Shown: piece after piece, positions 1-7,869 of the stretch
Numbering within the stretch: position 1 is the stretch's first letter
Layout of the letters: each line of letters begins with the position of its first letter
Origin: Kordiimonadaceae bacterium
GTDB taxonomy: Bacteria; Pseudomonadota; Alphaproteobacteria; Sphingomonadales; Emcibacteraceae
Length of the DNA: 34,737 nucleotides
Direction of reading: 5' to 3'
Assembly: GCA_018699075.1 (NCBI GenBank)
Contig: JABIPV010000087.1
Coordinates: forward strand, 1 to 34,737
The notes under the pieces: model-generated
Seen by the model: only the letters and a program-made list of their open reading frames with translations
Databases searched by the model: none
Told to the model about the DNA's origin: nothing
Made by a program: the position numbers and the translations under genes

Positions 1-2
1 CA

Positions 3-527
3 AGTGGTTTAGTGGCCGTGAACAGTTTAATGGCCATGGTTGGTGGTATTTTATCCGCATTGGTTGTTGGTCAAAAAGACCCTGGCTTTGTTCACAATGG
101 CGCTTTAGCAGGTCTTGTAGCTGTATGTGCTGGTTCCGACATTATGCACCCTATAGGCGCCTTAATCGTTGGTGCCATCGCAGGATATATATTCGTGCGT
201 GCATTTACTATATGTGGCAATAAATGGAAAATTGATGATGTTCTTGGAGTTTGGCCTTTACACGGACTATGTGGTTTATGGGGAGGTATTTCAGCCGGAA
301 TATTTGGACAAGAAATATTTTGGGGCCTAGGAGGTGTGTCATTTTATGCACAAGTTTTCGGATCATTAGTAGGCGTTATTATCGCTACAATAGCAGGGTT
401 TGCTCTTTTTGGAACTTTAAAGAAAGTTGTCGGTATAAGGCTAAGCCAAGAAGATGAATATATGGGAGCTGATCTTGCTATACATAAAATTAGCTCCACT
501 CCGGAAGAAGACTTCGGCTTAAGATAA
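3..527 (+). CDS. amt: Ammonium transporter (Amt family), C-terminal part, cut by window edge
   Basis: The reading frame is open from the first codon of the window, so this is the last 174 residues of a longer protein; the first possible start inside the window (GTG at 12) is not the real one. Amt proteins are trimeric inner-membrane channels that take up ammonium/ammonia. Visible family signatures are NGALAGLVAVCAGSD, HPIGALIVG and DDVLGVWPLHGLCG; the His in PLHG corresponds to the second pore histidine of AmtB. Several hydrophobic membrane segments follow one another, and the protein ends in a short polar cytoplasmic tail (LSQEDEYMGADLAIH), the region that contacts GlnK-type PII proteins in relatives. 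Any adjacent glnK would lie outside the window. The family call is secure; the exact subfamily is not. Confidence 0.9.
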   Translation, partial: SGLVAVNSLMAMVGGILSALVVGQKDPGFVHNGALAGLVAVCAGSDIMHPIGALIVGAIAGYIFVRAFTICGNKWKIDDVLGVWPLHGLCGLWGGISAGIFGQEIFWGLGGVSFYAQVFGSLVGVIIATIAGFALFGTLKKVVGIRLSQEDEYMGADLAIHKISSTPEEDFGLR

Positions 528-552
528 GCAATCTTTTGACACCATGACGTCA

Positions 553-578
553 ACTTTCTGATAATAAAGTCATTTTTT
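553..578 (+). terminator. Weak AT-rich terminator candidate after amt
   Basis: A short hairpin ACTTT (553-557) / AAAGT (566-570) is followed by CA and six Ts (573-578). An alternative pairing TGAC (545-548) / GTCA (569-572) competes with it. It lies 25 nt after the amt stop codon. The stem is only 5 bp and AT-rich, so this is a weak call. Confidence 0.3.
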
Positions 579-680
579 GATGTATTTATAATTTATTAGG
601 TCATATATTTGCCTTGTTCTGTGTCATAATGTTATTATATTTTATGGTAACTAAATGTCAGGGTAATTTAGGAAAGTATA

Positions 681-3095
681 TTGGCAAGCCGACGTAACAC
701 GATAAAAAAATCTGCAAAGAAGTCTCTTTTGCCCGCAAAGGTAACTGAGTTCCTTTCCAAAACGTTGATACGCCTTTGGGGAAGTGCTCTCATTTTATTA
801 TTTGTGGCAAGTGTTGCCGCTTTTTACACGTACGACATTAATGACCCTAGCTGGAATAATGTCGTAGAGGGCGGAGCCAATAACCTGCTTGGCCTAATCG
901 GCTCCCATGGAGCAGACCTTCTTATACAAACCCTTGGTCTTGCTGCATACATACTGGTCTTGCCATTGCTTACGTGGGGCTGGCGAATTATATCCTTAAA
1001 AGGATTACCTTTTATATTCATGCATTTATTGATGCTGTCATTCTTGGTGATGTCTGCCTCTTTAACTCTGGCTGTTATCCCACCTTATGAAACATGGGTT
1101 CTTGAAGGTGTAGGGCTTGGCGGCATACTAGGATCGCAAATACTCCTTGAATATGTCCAAAGCTTCATTGCCTGGAGCGGCTTGGTATTTTACCCGCTCA
1201 TTATAGCCCTTCTTTTTGGTACCCTCACCCTCGTTTGCTTTTTTTATACTTCGGGACTAGACCGCAGCGAATGGCAAAAAATGTTTGGCGGGATAAAATT
1301 GGCTACATTTATCGTGTTCAGTAAATTATTTACTTCTCTTCTTTATATCAAAAATTCATTTCAAGGTGTGGGGCAAAAACCGACAAATGTGGAATTTGAT
1401 GTTAAGAGAAAAAGGGCGACATCTCGTCAAGACCCGCCTATGAAAAATTCTGAAAAGAAAATGAAAAGAACTATCCCAATAATCAATGCTGATAAAAAGA
1501 ATATAAAAGCAAGCAAGCGCGAAACTAAAGAAAGCCAGCCAATGCTTGATATTTTATCAGATGGTGAATTTGCGCTTCCTTCATTAAGTTTATTATCCTC
1601 TCCTAAACCCCTTAGTGATCAGGATAAGTTAACCCATGATGCGCTGGAGCAAAATGCACGTATGCTTGAAGCTGTGCTTGATGATTTTGGTGTTAAGGGC
1701 GAAATTACAAAAGTACGCCCAGGCCCCGTTGTCACATTATATGAACTGGAGCCTGCACCAGGAACAAAATCATCCCGCGTAATTAACCTTGCCGACGACA
1801 TTGCCCGTTCCATGAGTGCCATATCTGCGCGTGTGGCTGTGGTTCCCGGCAAAAATGCCATCGGTATTGAACTGCCAAATAGTAAGCGTGAAATCGTCGC
1901 CTTAAGAGAGATATTATCATCTAGCGTTTATGAAGATAGTAAAGCAAAATTACCTATGGCCCTTGGTAAAAACATCGGCGGAGACCCAATTGTTGCCGAC
2001 ATTGCATCAATGCCACATTTACTTGTTGCGGGTACAACAGGTTCCGGTAAGTCGGTTGCCATTAACGTTATGATACTCTCGCTGATTTATAAATTAACGC
2101 CTGCTGAGTGTCGTTTGATCATGGTCGATCCTAAAATGTTAGAACTTTCTGTTTATGACGATATTCCCCATTTGTTAACCCCTGTGGTAACCGACCCTAA
2201 AAAAGCTGTAGTCGCTTTAAAATGGGCGGTTCGGGAAATGGAACATCGCTACCAGAATATGGCCAAGTTACAGGTCCGCAATATTTCTGCATATAACAAG
2301 CGCCTTGAAGAGGCCCGGCAGAAAGGTGAAAATATCATTCGCAAAGTTCAAACAGGGTTTGAACCTGATACGGGCAAGCCCATTTACGAAGAAGAAAATC
2401 TTGATCTAACGCCACTGCCGATGATTGTCGTAATCGTCGATGAAATGGCCGACCTTATGCTGGTTGCGGGTAAAGATATCGAAACCTTGATCCAAAGGCT
2501 GGCACAAATGGCCCGTGCCGCAGGTATTCATTTGATCATGGCGACACAAAGACCTTCTGTTGATGTGATAACAGGCACTATTAAAGCCAACTTCCCTACA
2601 CGTGTCGCGTTTCAGGTAACGTCAAAAATCGATAGCCGGACAATTCTAGGTGAACAAGGTGCTGAGCAGCTACTAGGGATGGGTGATATGCTCCATATGG
2701 CAGGCGGCGGTCGCATTACCCGGGTTCATGGACCTTTTGTTAATGACCAAGAAGTAGAACGCGTCGTAAAGGCCCTTAAAAAACAAGGCAAGCCAGATTA
2801 CCTAACTAATATTATTGAAGAGCCGGAAGAAGGATTTGATTCTGAATTTCTGAAAAACTCACAAATGACCCCTAATGCCGGCAAACCTTCAGGTGATGAA
2901 TTATATGATCGTGCTGTTGCCATTGTGGCGCGGGACCAAAAAGCCTCCACTAGTTACGTTCAACGACAGCTTCAAATTGGTTATAATAGAGCCGCGAATA
3001 TAATTGATAAAATGGAACGTGAGGGGGTCGTTGGGGCCGCTAACCACGTCGGTAAACGTGAGGTCCTCGTACAGGATCATTCAGAAGATTATTAA
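681..3095 (+). CDS. ftsK: DNA translocase FtsK
   Basis: FtsK is the septum-anchored DNA pump that clears and aligns chromosome termini for XerCD dimer resolution during division. The 804-residue protein has four hydrophobic segments in roughly the first 190 residues, a short charged linker (about 240-290), then the motor: Walker A GTTGSGKS at 451-458 and Walker B ending VIVDEMADLM at about 582-591. The last 60 residues form the winged-helix gamma domain (DELYDRAVAIVARDQKASTS...), which reads KOPS polarity sequences. The linker is much shorter than in E. coli, as in most alphaproteobacterial FtsK. The start is TTG: AGGAAAG at 670-676 lies just upstream, and an in-frame stop at 669-671 excludes a start further up. 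lolA follows on the same strand after 184 nt. Confidence 0.97.
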   Translation: MASRRNTIKKSAKKSLLPAKVTEFLSKTLIRLWGSALILLFVASVAAFYTYDINDPSWNNVVEGGANNLLGLIGSHGADLLIQTLGLAAYILVLPLLTWGWRIISLKGLPFIFMHLLMLSFLVMSASLTLAVIPPYETWVLEGVGLGGILGSQILLEYVQSFIAWSGLVFYPLIIALLFGTLTLVCFFYTSGLDRSEWQKMFGGIKLATFIVFSKLFTSLLYIKNSFQGVGQKPTNVEFDVKRKRATSRQDPPMKNSEKKMKRTIPIINADKKNIKASKRETKESQPMLDILSDGEFALPSLSLLSSPKPLSDQDKLTHDALEQNARMLEAVLDDFGVKGEITKVRPGPVVTLYELEPAPGTKSSRVINLADDIARSMSAISARVAVVPGKNAIGIELPNSKREIVALREILSSSVYEDSKAKLPMALGKNIGGDPIVADIASMPHLLVAGTTGSGKSVAINVMILSLIYKLTPAECRLIMVDPKMLELSVYDDIPHLLTPVVTDPKKAVVALKWAVREMEHRYQNMAKLQVRNISAYNKRLEEARQKGENIIRKVQTGFEPDTGKPIYEEENLDLTPLPMIVVIVDEMADLMLVAGKDIETLIQRLAQMARAAGIHLIMATQRPSVDVITGTIKANFPTRVAFQVTSKIDSRTILGEQGAEQLLGMGDMLHMAGGGRITRVHGPFVNDQEVERVVKALKKQGKPDYLTNIIEEPEEGFDSEFLKNSQMTPNAGKPSGDELYDRAVAIVARDQKASTSYVQRQLQIGYNRAANIIDKMEREGVVGAANHVGKREVLVQDHSEDY

Positions 3096-3206
3096 TCTTC
3101 TTGTCCGCAAGAGCTTATTAAAAACAGCCCTAAAATAATTGCGAAAAAAACTAAACAACCCCCCTTAATCACGTTCATAGAATAATTATATTAATTTTAA
3201 TTTATA

Positions 3207-3234
3207 TTGTCTAAATTCTACCTTAATGTACAAC
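3207..3234 (+). promoter_or_regulatory. Possible promoter for lolA
   Basis: TTGTCT (3207-3212) and TACAAC (3229-3234) are separated by 16 nt; each matches 4 of 6 consensus positions. They lie in the AT-rich gap between ftsK and lolA, about 45 nt before the lolA ATG. This is consensus matching by eye only. Confidence 0.25.
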
Positions 3235-3279
3235 TACGCTTAAAAACTAAGCAATGGTAATTATAAGTAGGCTGAAAAC

Positions 3280-3984
3280 ATGATTAAAATATTCAACCCT
3301 GTAATATTTATATCCTTGATCTTCTCATTCAATATGGTGAGTAATGTTTCTGCCTATCAAGAAGAAGTACCAAACCCCAAAGCAAAAATGGTTGAGTTTG
3401 ATACGCCACCATCCATTATTGCCGGAGAAGCGCGCGAAGAAGTTTTATCGAAAATTGAATATACTTTAAATAAAGTCAGGTCCTTAAAAGCCACATTCAT
3501 TCAAAGGGGCCCTGAAGGCAACGTTGATGAAGGAACAATATTCCTTGAACGTCCTGGTAAAATCCGGTTCGAATATACCAATGATAACCCGATTTTAGTG
3601 GTCAGTGACGGTGACATGCTTTCATTTGTTGATTATGAAATCAAACAAGTCAGCCGCTGGCCGATCGATAAAACACCGCTTACAATTCTGGTAGATGATG
3701 AAATCAATTTGAAAGATAAAGACCTCGAAATTCCTGAAATCATTCGATTTGCAGGGCTTATCAAAATTTCTATCCTTCAACCGGATCAGAAAGATCAGGG
3801 TCATATCACGCTGATTTTTGAAGAATCTACCATGGAACTTAAATCATGGGAAGTGATTGATGTTCAAGGATATACCACGCGAATTGCCCTTCTTAATCCC
3901 GTATATAATATTGCTGTTGATGAAGATCAATTTACTTTTGAAGACCCTCGTCCTCGAAGAGGCCGTCGCGGTCCAAGAAGATAA
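3280..3984 (+). CDS. lolA: Outer-membrane lipoprotein carrier protein LolA
   Basis: LolA is the periplasmic chaperone that takes lipoproteins from the LolCDE complex to the outer membrane. The 234-residue product begins with a signal peptide (basic MIK, hydrophobic core FNPVIFISLIFSF, likely cut near VSA at about 25). The fold signature follows: TLNKVRSLKATFIQ, then GTIFLERPGKIRFEY, PILVVSDGDMLSFVDYE, and a C-terminal half with LKSWEVIDVQGYTTRIAL. The tail is unusually basic (PRPRRGRRGPRR). Position directly after ftsK is the classic order in proteobacteria and supports the call. The ribosome binding site before ATG 3280 is weak (AGTAGG). Confidence 0.92.
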   Translation: MIKIFNPVIFISLIFSFNMVSNVSAYQEEVPNPKAKMVEFDTPPSIIAGEAREEVLSKIEYTLNKVRSLKATFIQRGPEGNVDEGTIFLERPGKIRFEYTNDNPILVVSDGDMLSFVDYEIKQVSRWPIDKTPLTILVDDEINLKDKDLEIPEIIRFAGLIKISILQPDQKDQGHITLIFEESTMELKSWEVIDVQGYTTRIALLNPVYNIAVDEDQFTFEDPRPRRGRRGPRR

Positions 3985-4073
3985 TACCTTCATAAAATCA
4001 ACTTTATATTTTATATATTAAACATTTTACCTGTGACCCTTGAAAAATAAAAAATTGACCCCATCTATAAGAT

Positions 4074-4220
4074 TAGAATTAGAGTGACAAGCTAACTTGA
4101 CCTTCCTCTATTAGCATATAGCTCTAATTTTATGGACTAAGAGGTTTTTCCTTTTTCCCCTCCCTCTTTTTCCATCAAACTGATGTTTGACCCGGCCAGT
4201 CCCCTCTGGCCGGGTTTTTT
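4074..4220 (+). ncRNA. Candidate structured small RNA, not matched to a named family
   Basis: The 299-nt gap between lolA and the next gene holds a compact series of structures. An 11-bp stem pairs 4074-4084 with 4122-4132 (one G-U pair). Inside it GCTAA (4091-4095) pairs with TTAGC (4111-4115), exposing a pyrimidine-rich loop containing CCTTCCTC. A polypyrimidine run follows (about 4143-4172, including CCCCTCCCTC). Then come a hairpin TCAAAC-TGAT-GTTTGA and a very strong rho-independent terminator. The pyrimidine tracts can pair with Shine-Dalgarno sequences, as in several known alphaproteobacterial sRNAs. No convincing promoter is visible (TTGAAA at 4040 and TATAAG at 4066 are badly spaced), so it could also be a processed 3' UTR of the lolA mRNA. 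The 5' end is approximate. Confidence 0.45.
4191..4220 (+). terminator. Strong rho-independent terminator
   Basis: A perfect 9-bp GC-rich stem, CCCGGCCAG (4191-4199) with CTGGCCGGG (4206-4214), has a 6-nt loop TCCCCT and is followed by six Ts (4215-4220). There is no A-run in front, so it acts on + strand transcripts only. It lies about 200 nt after the lolA stop codon, far for a simple lolA terminator, which is one reason to suspect a separate RNA upstream of it. Confidence 0.9.
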
Positions 4221-4283
4221 ATTATTAATAAATTCTTGTAGATATGCTTCATTGGTACTAATTTGCCCTCAAAGGATAATTGA

Positions 4284-4892
4284 ATGATTTCAGAAAATGA
4301 AAATACCAGTGAAGACGACTTTGAAGAATTTGATGTTGAGGAAGAATACCCTACACTTATGCATGTGGCGCGCTTTGCCGACCTTATCAAAGCCACCAAT
4401 TGGTTTCACCATATTGGCGAACCTGTATCAGATAAATTGCTTAAAACGTCCCGTGATTATCTTGATGCTCTTGGCTTTCCTGATACCTATCCCGCCGAAG
4501 TTGCGGATTGGCAAGATGCCATAATATGCATCGAAACCAATGATTGGAACAGCCCCGCATGGGAAGCAGAAGAACAATTGGCTGCGTCACTCATAAATGA
4601 AACATTAGAATTCATTGAAGAAGACGTGCTTGAAGTAGCCTTAACCAATATTACCAGCAAAGCATCAGAACAGATTACATTAGCTCTCGAAGATGCTTCA
4701 GCAAAATGGGGACTTGATGATGAAGAATTGCTCAGAGCCGCTATGGGCCAAGCGGTGCAAACCTGTTATCAGGCAGCTCTTGTAATCGCAGCAGGCGAAG
4801 AAGAAAATCATCCTTTTGCTTTAAAGTTTCGCCTTTATGAAATGGGCCATTGGCCGCTGGGCATCGCCGGAAATACACTTAATATATTTTAG
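4284..4892 (+). CDS. Conserved hypothetical acidic protein
   Basis: I do not recognise a named family. The product is 202 residues, strongly acidic at the start (MISENENTSEDDFEEFDVEEE), with no signal peptide, no membrane segment and no obvious catalytic motif. The middle and end look helical and contain W-rich patches (VADWQDAIICIETNDWNSPAW, EMGHWPLG). The ribosome binding site is good: AAAGGA at 4271-4276, 7 nt before ATG. The gene comes just after the strong terminator and 44 nt before xthA on the same strand, so the two may be cotranscribed. Codon use looks like that of its neighbours. It is a real gene by length, ribosome binding site and context; function unknown. Confidence 0.75.
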   Translation: MISENENTSEDDFEEFDVEEEYPTLMHVARFADLIKATNWFHHIGEPVSDKLLKTSRDYLDALGFPDTYPAEVADWQDAIICIETNDWNSPAWEAEEQLAASLINETLEFIEEDVLEVALTNITSKASEQITLALEDASAKWGLDDEELLRAAMGQAVQTCYQAALVIAAGEEENHPFALKFRLYEMGHWPLGIAGNTLNIF

Positions 4893-4936
4893 AATTTTGC
4901 CTATATTCTTTTTTTTCAATTTGAAAGTTAAAATTT

Positions 4937-5734
4937 ATGACCAAAATACGCTTAATTACATGGAACATTAATTCTGTACGCGCACGACTTCCACTAGTTG
5001 AAAAATTACTTGCTGAATATAATCCTGATATTTTATGCCTTCAAGAAACAAAGGTGCAGGATCATATGTTTCCCACAGATATATTTACAGAGTATGGCCT
5101 TAAACATCACGCCCTAGCCGGGCAAAAAAGTTATCACGGCGTCGCCACATTAAGTAAACTTCCTATTGTAAAAAGCGCCCCGATAAATTGGTGCGAAAAA
5201 GGGGACGCACGTCACATCGAAACAGAATTTAAAAACGGCATAAAGCTTCATAACTTTTATGTGCCCGCTGGCGGGGACATTCCAGACGCCGCAGTTAATG
5301 ATAAATTCGGTCATAAACTGGATTTCTTAGAAGAAATGACAAATTGGTCACATGAGCTTCCTGAGGACGGAGACCATATTCTAGTCGGAGACCTTAATAT
5401 CGCACCACTTGAAAGTGATGTTTGGTCCCATAAACAACTGCTGAAAGTGGTTAGCCATACGCCCCTTGAATGCGAAACTATGATATCTCTGCAGGAGGCC
5501 CACAACTGGTTTGATGTCATGCGACATTTTACACCAGAACCCGAAAGACTTTATAGCTGGTGGTCATATCGTTCCCCCAAATGGCAAACATCCGATAAAG
5601 GACGCCGCCTTGACCATGTGTGGTGCAGTCAAAACTTAAAAAGTAATATGAAATCCATGAGCGTACTTGAAGAAGTGCGAGGATGGGAAAAACCATCAGA
5701 TCACGCGCCGGTAATGGTCGATTTGGAAATATAA
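4937..5734 (+). CDS. xthA: Exodeoxyribonuclease III (AP endonuclease)
   Basis: This cytoplasmic base-excision repair enzyme cuts DNA at abasic sites and removes 3' blocking groups with Mg2+. At 265 residues it has normal family length. The endonuclease/exonuclease/phosphatase fold motifs appear in order: ITWNINSVRARL near the N-terminus, LCLQETKVQD (metal-binding Glu), HGVATLSK, LVGDLNIAP (catalytic Asp/Asn), SWWSYR, GRRLDHVWCS and the C-terminal SDHAPVMVDL with the Asp-His pair. It lies downstream of the acidic hypothetical gene and converges with the pterin-reductase-like gene, the two stop codons being one base apart (5732-5734 and 5736-5738). Confidence 0.96.
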   Translation: MTKIRLITWNINSVRARLPLVEKLLAEYNPDILCLQETKVQDHMFPTDIFTEYGLKHHALAGQKSYHGVATLSKLPIVKSAPINWCEKGDARHIETEFKNGIKLHNFYVPAGGDIPDAAVNDKFGHKLDFLEEMTNWSHELPEDGDHILVGDLNIAPLESDVWSHKQLLKVVSHTPLECETMISLQEAHNWFDVMRHFTPEPERLYSWWSYRSPKWQTSDKGRRLDHVWCSQNLKSNMKSMSVLEEVRGWEKPSDHAPVMVDLEI

Positions 5735-5735
5735 A

Positions 5736-6506
5736 TTATTTGTTTTTATTTAAAATGCCCGTGGCGACATCCACAACATCTTTGGTGAAATTCATCATTT
5801 TCTGACCGCCATCTACGGGAATAACTGCACCGTTAATAGAGGATGAATTAATAAGATGAAGCACAGAATTTGCAATATCATCGACATTAATTGGCGAGCC
5901 GACAAAATTCATGTGACTTGCCAGCTCAAAATTTTCTTGATTTTGAGTTTCGCTGATCATGGTCAGTCCCGGTGCAATACCATTTACACGCACCTTTGGA
6001 CTTAAAGCCTGCGCCATCATTTCTGTCGCCCCAAATAATCCGTGCTTACTTAAGGTATAACTAAAAAAATCAGCATTTAAGGCAAAAACTTTGCTATCCA
6101 ATATATTGATAACGCTGCCGCGATCATTTTTTTCTAATATGTTATGAAGACCTCGTGCCAATTGAAGAGGACCGCGCAAATTAACATTCATATGATCTAC
6201 AAAGCTATTTTCAGTAAAATCCAACGCTTGATCACAGGAAAATAACGAGGCATTATTGACAACATGTGTAAGTTTTTGGGTTTTAGTGGAAAGGTCTTTG
6301 ATCATTTCTTCAACGGCAGAATAACATCCTAGATCACACTTAATAATTTCCCCCGCACCTTCAAGTTCACCAAGTGTTTGTGTGGCTTCTTCTCCACTAT
6401 CATGATGATGTAGATAAATATAAAATCCTGCGCGGCTTAATTTAAGCGCAATTGAACGACCAATACGTTTATTACCAGCAGTGATCAGTACAGCGTTCAT
6501 GATCAT
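5736..6506 (-). CDS. SDR-family reductase, FolM/pteridine-reductase-like
   Basis: A 256-residue short-chain dehydrogenase with an N-terminal cofactor motif TAGNKRIGRSIA (residues 9-20), NNAS at 84-87 and the active-site pair Y150/K154 in YTLSK. Two details point to the pteridine reductase branch (PTR1, FolM) rather than a generic SDR: the cofactor motif has the form xGxxxRIG, and an Asp (D137, in NILDSKV) stands where most SDRs have the catalytic Ser. Those enzymes use NADPH to reduce dihydropterins to tetrahydropterins. The gene follows the PTPS/QueD-like gene by 6 nt on the same strand. Translation may start at the first ATG or at ATG 6500; AAGGAAGA lies just before both. Substrate is an inference. 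Confidence 0.8.
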   Translation of the reverse strand: MIMNAVLITAGNKRIGRSIALKLSRAGFYIYLHHHDSGEEATQTLGELEGAGEIIKCDLGCYSAVEEMIKDLSTKTQKLTHVVNNASLFSCDQALDFTENSFVDHMNVNLRGPLQLARGLHNILEKNDRGSVINILDSKVFALNADFFSYTLSKHGLFGATEMMAQALSPKVRVNGIAPGLTMISETQNQENFELASHMNFVGSPINVDDIANSVLHLINSSSINGAVIPVDGGQKMMNFTKDVVDVATGILNKNK

Positions 6507-6512
6507 TCTTCC

Positions 6513-7052
6513 TTAAAGGTCGTTAATAGACATATCAGGCCGCTGCCACCACGGCCTTTCAGGGCCATCATAAGTTGCCACAGTTATAGCCTTATTAGGA
6601 TCGCCATGAAAAATAACCGTATTGGTTGGCGTTTCTTCAATTTCCACTTTTGTACAGCGAACGTTGAGGTCTTCAGCTTTCAGAAAAGCATTTATTTTTG
6701 AATAAAACAGTGCCGCTAAAACTTCCGTGGTCGGATCACCCGGCGTAATCATAATCAACGGCAAGTTTTCAGGTTCGTTTTCTTTAAAATAATTTAAAAG
6801 CGGATCAAGATTACTCAACTGCATACTATGATCAACAGCATTATCAATCCAATTATGCCACAAAGATTTTAACGATTTAAAACCGTTACTCATATTTGTG
6901 TTACCATCAAGGGCATCGTCCCCTTCAAAGGAGCTCAAATACACTTTGACATATTCATTATGTCCATGGGGCACAAAGCACTTGCTGTTTTTTAAATTAA
7001 ACAACCTGTGGCTCATACTATACCGTCTTGTAAAACAAATCTCAAACATCAT
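6513..7052 (-). CDS. 6-pyruvoyltetrahydropterin synthase / QueD-like protein
   Basis: This 179-residue protein belongs to the tunnelling-fold family that converts dihydroneopterin triphosphate to 6-pyruvoyl- or 6-carboxy-tetrahydropterin. The active site appears complete: zinc ligands H15 (SHRL) and H29/H31 (HGHNEY), catalytic Cys C25 four residues before HGH, the D74-H75 pair (DHSMQL), and the substrate-anchoring Glu near 140 (EIEETPTN). It is longer than typical QueD (about 120 residues), with an insert before DHSM and a C-terminal tail ending WWQRPDMSINDL. No other queuosine gene is nearby; instead a FolM/PTR1-like reductase follows, which favours a tetrahydropterin role over preQ0 synthesis. 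That choice is inference. Two ATGs in tandem (7052, 7049) begin the frame; MFE is the usual family start. Confidence 0.8.
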   Translation of the reverse strand: MMFEICFTRRYSMSHRLFNLKNSKCFVPHGHNEYVKVYLSSFEGDDALDGNTNMSNGFKSLKSLWHNWIDNAVDHSMQLSNLDPLLNYFKENEPENLPLIMITPGDPTTEVLAALFYSKINAFLKAEDLNVRCTKVEIEETPTNTVIFHGDPNKAITVATYDGPERPWWQRPDMSINDL

Positions 7053-7062
7053 GATGCGTTAA

Positions 7063-7085
7063 GTATAGAAGGAATGCGAAAGAGT
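7063..7085 (-). promoter_or_regulatory. Possible promoter giving a nearly leaderless PTPS-like mRNA
   Basis: On the minus strand, TATACT (7068-7063) lies 10 nt before the first ATG of the PTPS-like gene, with TAGACT about 15 nt further up. No Shine-Dalgarno sequence is visible before this ATG. If the -10 is used, the transcript would begin only a few bases before the start codon. Weak evidence. Confidence 0.25.
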
Positions 7086-7778
7086 CTAGCTATTTCCCAT
7101 ACTATATCCACCCGCTTCTGTTAAAATTATTTTAGCGTGGGAAGGGTCAATCTCAATCTTTTGCCGTAGTCGATAAACATGTGTTTCCAACGTATGGGTG
7201 GTAACATTTGAATTATAACCCCACACTTCGGTCAGCATTTTTTCACGCGTAATAATGCCACCATCAGCACGTCTTAAGAATTTTAGGATAGCGGTTTCTT
7301 TTTCCGTCAGGCGAATTTTTTCATCTGTTTCCAAGTTTGTGAGGATTTTTTCGCCAGGTTTAAAGGTATAATGACCTACAGGATAACTGGCGTCTTCGCT
7401 GATCAAATGTTGGCGCAGATGAGCACGAATACGGGCCAGCAAAATACCAAACTTAAACGGTTTTGTGACATAATCATTTGCCCCGGCATCTAATCCCAAG
7501 ATGGTATCTGCTTCGGAAACATTTGCCGTCAACATTACAATAGGGGTACTTACCCCCAGCTTTCGCATCATTCTACATACTTCGCGGCCATCAATATCCG
7601 GAAGTCCCACATCAAGGACGATGATGTCAAAATCATTTTCCTTAACAGTATCAAGTGCACATTTACCATCACCACATTGCTGCGTTTGAAATTCTTCATG
7701 AAACGAAAGCTGAAGGGCTAAATTTTCCCTTAAATCAGTATCATCATCGACCAGTAGAATATTATAAATATGGGCCAT
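7086..7778 (-). CDS. OmpR/PhoB-family response regulator, no partner kinase nearby
   Basis: A 230-residue DNA-binding response regulator. The receiver domain covers about 1-118: acidic pocket D11-D13, phosphoacceptor D56 in IIVLDVGLPD, T84 (VMLTA) and K106 (VTKPF). The winged-helix DNA-binding domain covers about 135-228 with the family hallmarks IRLTEKETAILKFL, ITREKMLTEVWGY and HTLETHVYRLRQKI. No histidine kinase gene lies in this window, so the partner is elsewhere or the protein is an orphan. It is transcribed away from ribA across a 91-nt AT-rich gap and is followed after 33 nt by the PTPS-like gene, with which it may be cotranscribed. Target genes cannot be inferred. Confidence 0.92.
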   Translation of the reverse strand: MAHIYNILLVDDDTDLRENLALQLSFHEEFQTQQCGDGKCALDTVKENDFDIIVLDVGLPDIDGREVCRMMRKLGVSTPIVMLTANVSEADTILGLDAGANDYVTKPFKFGILLARIRAHLRQHLISEDASYPVGHYTFKPGEKILTNLETDEKIRLTEKETAILKFLRRADGGIITREKMLTEVWGYNSNVTTHTLETHVYRLRQKIEIDPSHAKIILTEAGGYSMGNS

Positions 7779-7869
7779 GTGTCTTTACTCTATTTTTATT
7801 ATTATATTCATATTATATAATTCATATATAATCATTTTTAAATCAATTAAAAAGGCTACCCTGCGCACA

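Noticed and set aside
7777..7869. Longer N-terminus for RibA beginning at 7777
   Set aside because: The extra residues are AT-driven, overlap the start of the divergent response regulator gene, and have no family match; ATG 7870 is better.
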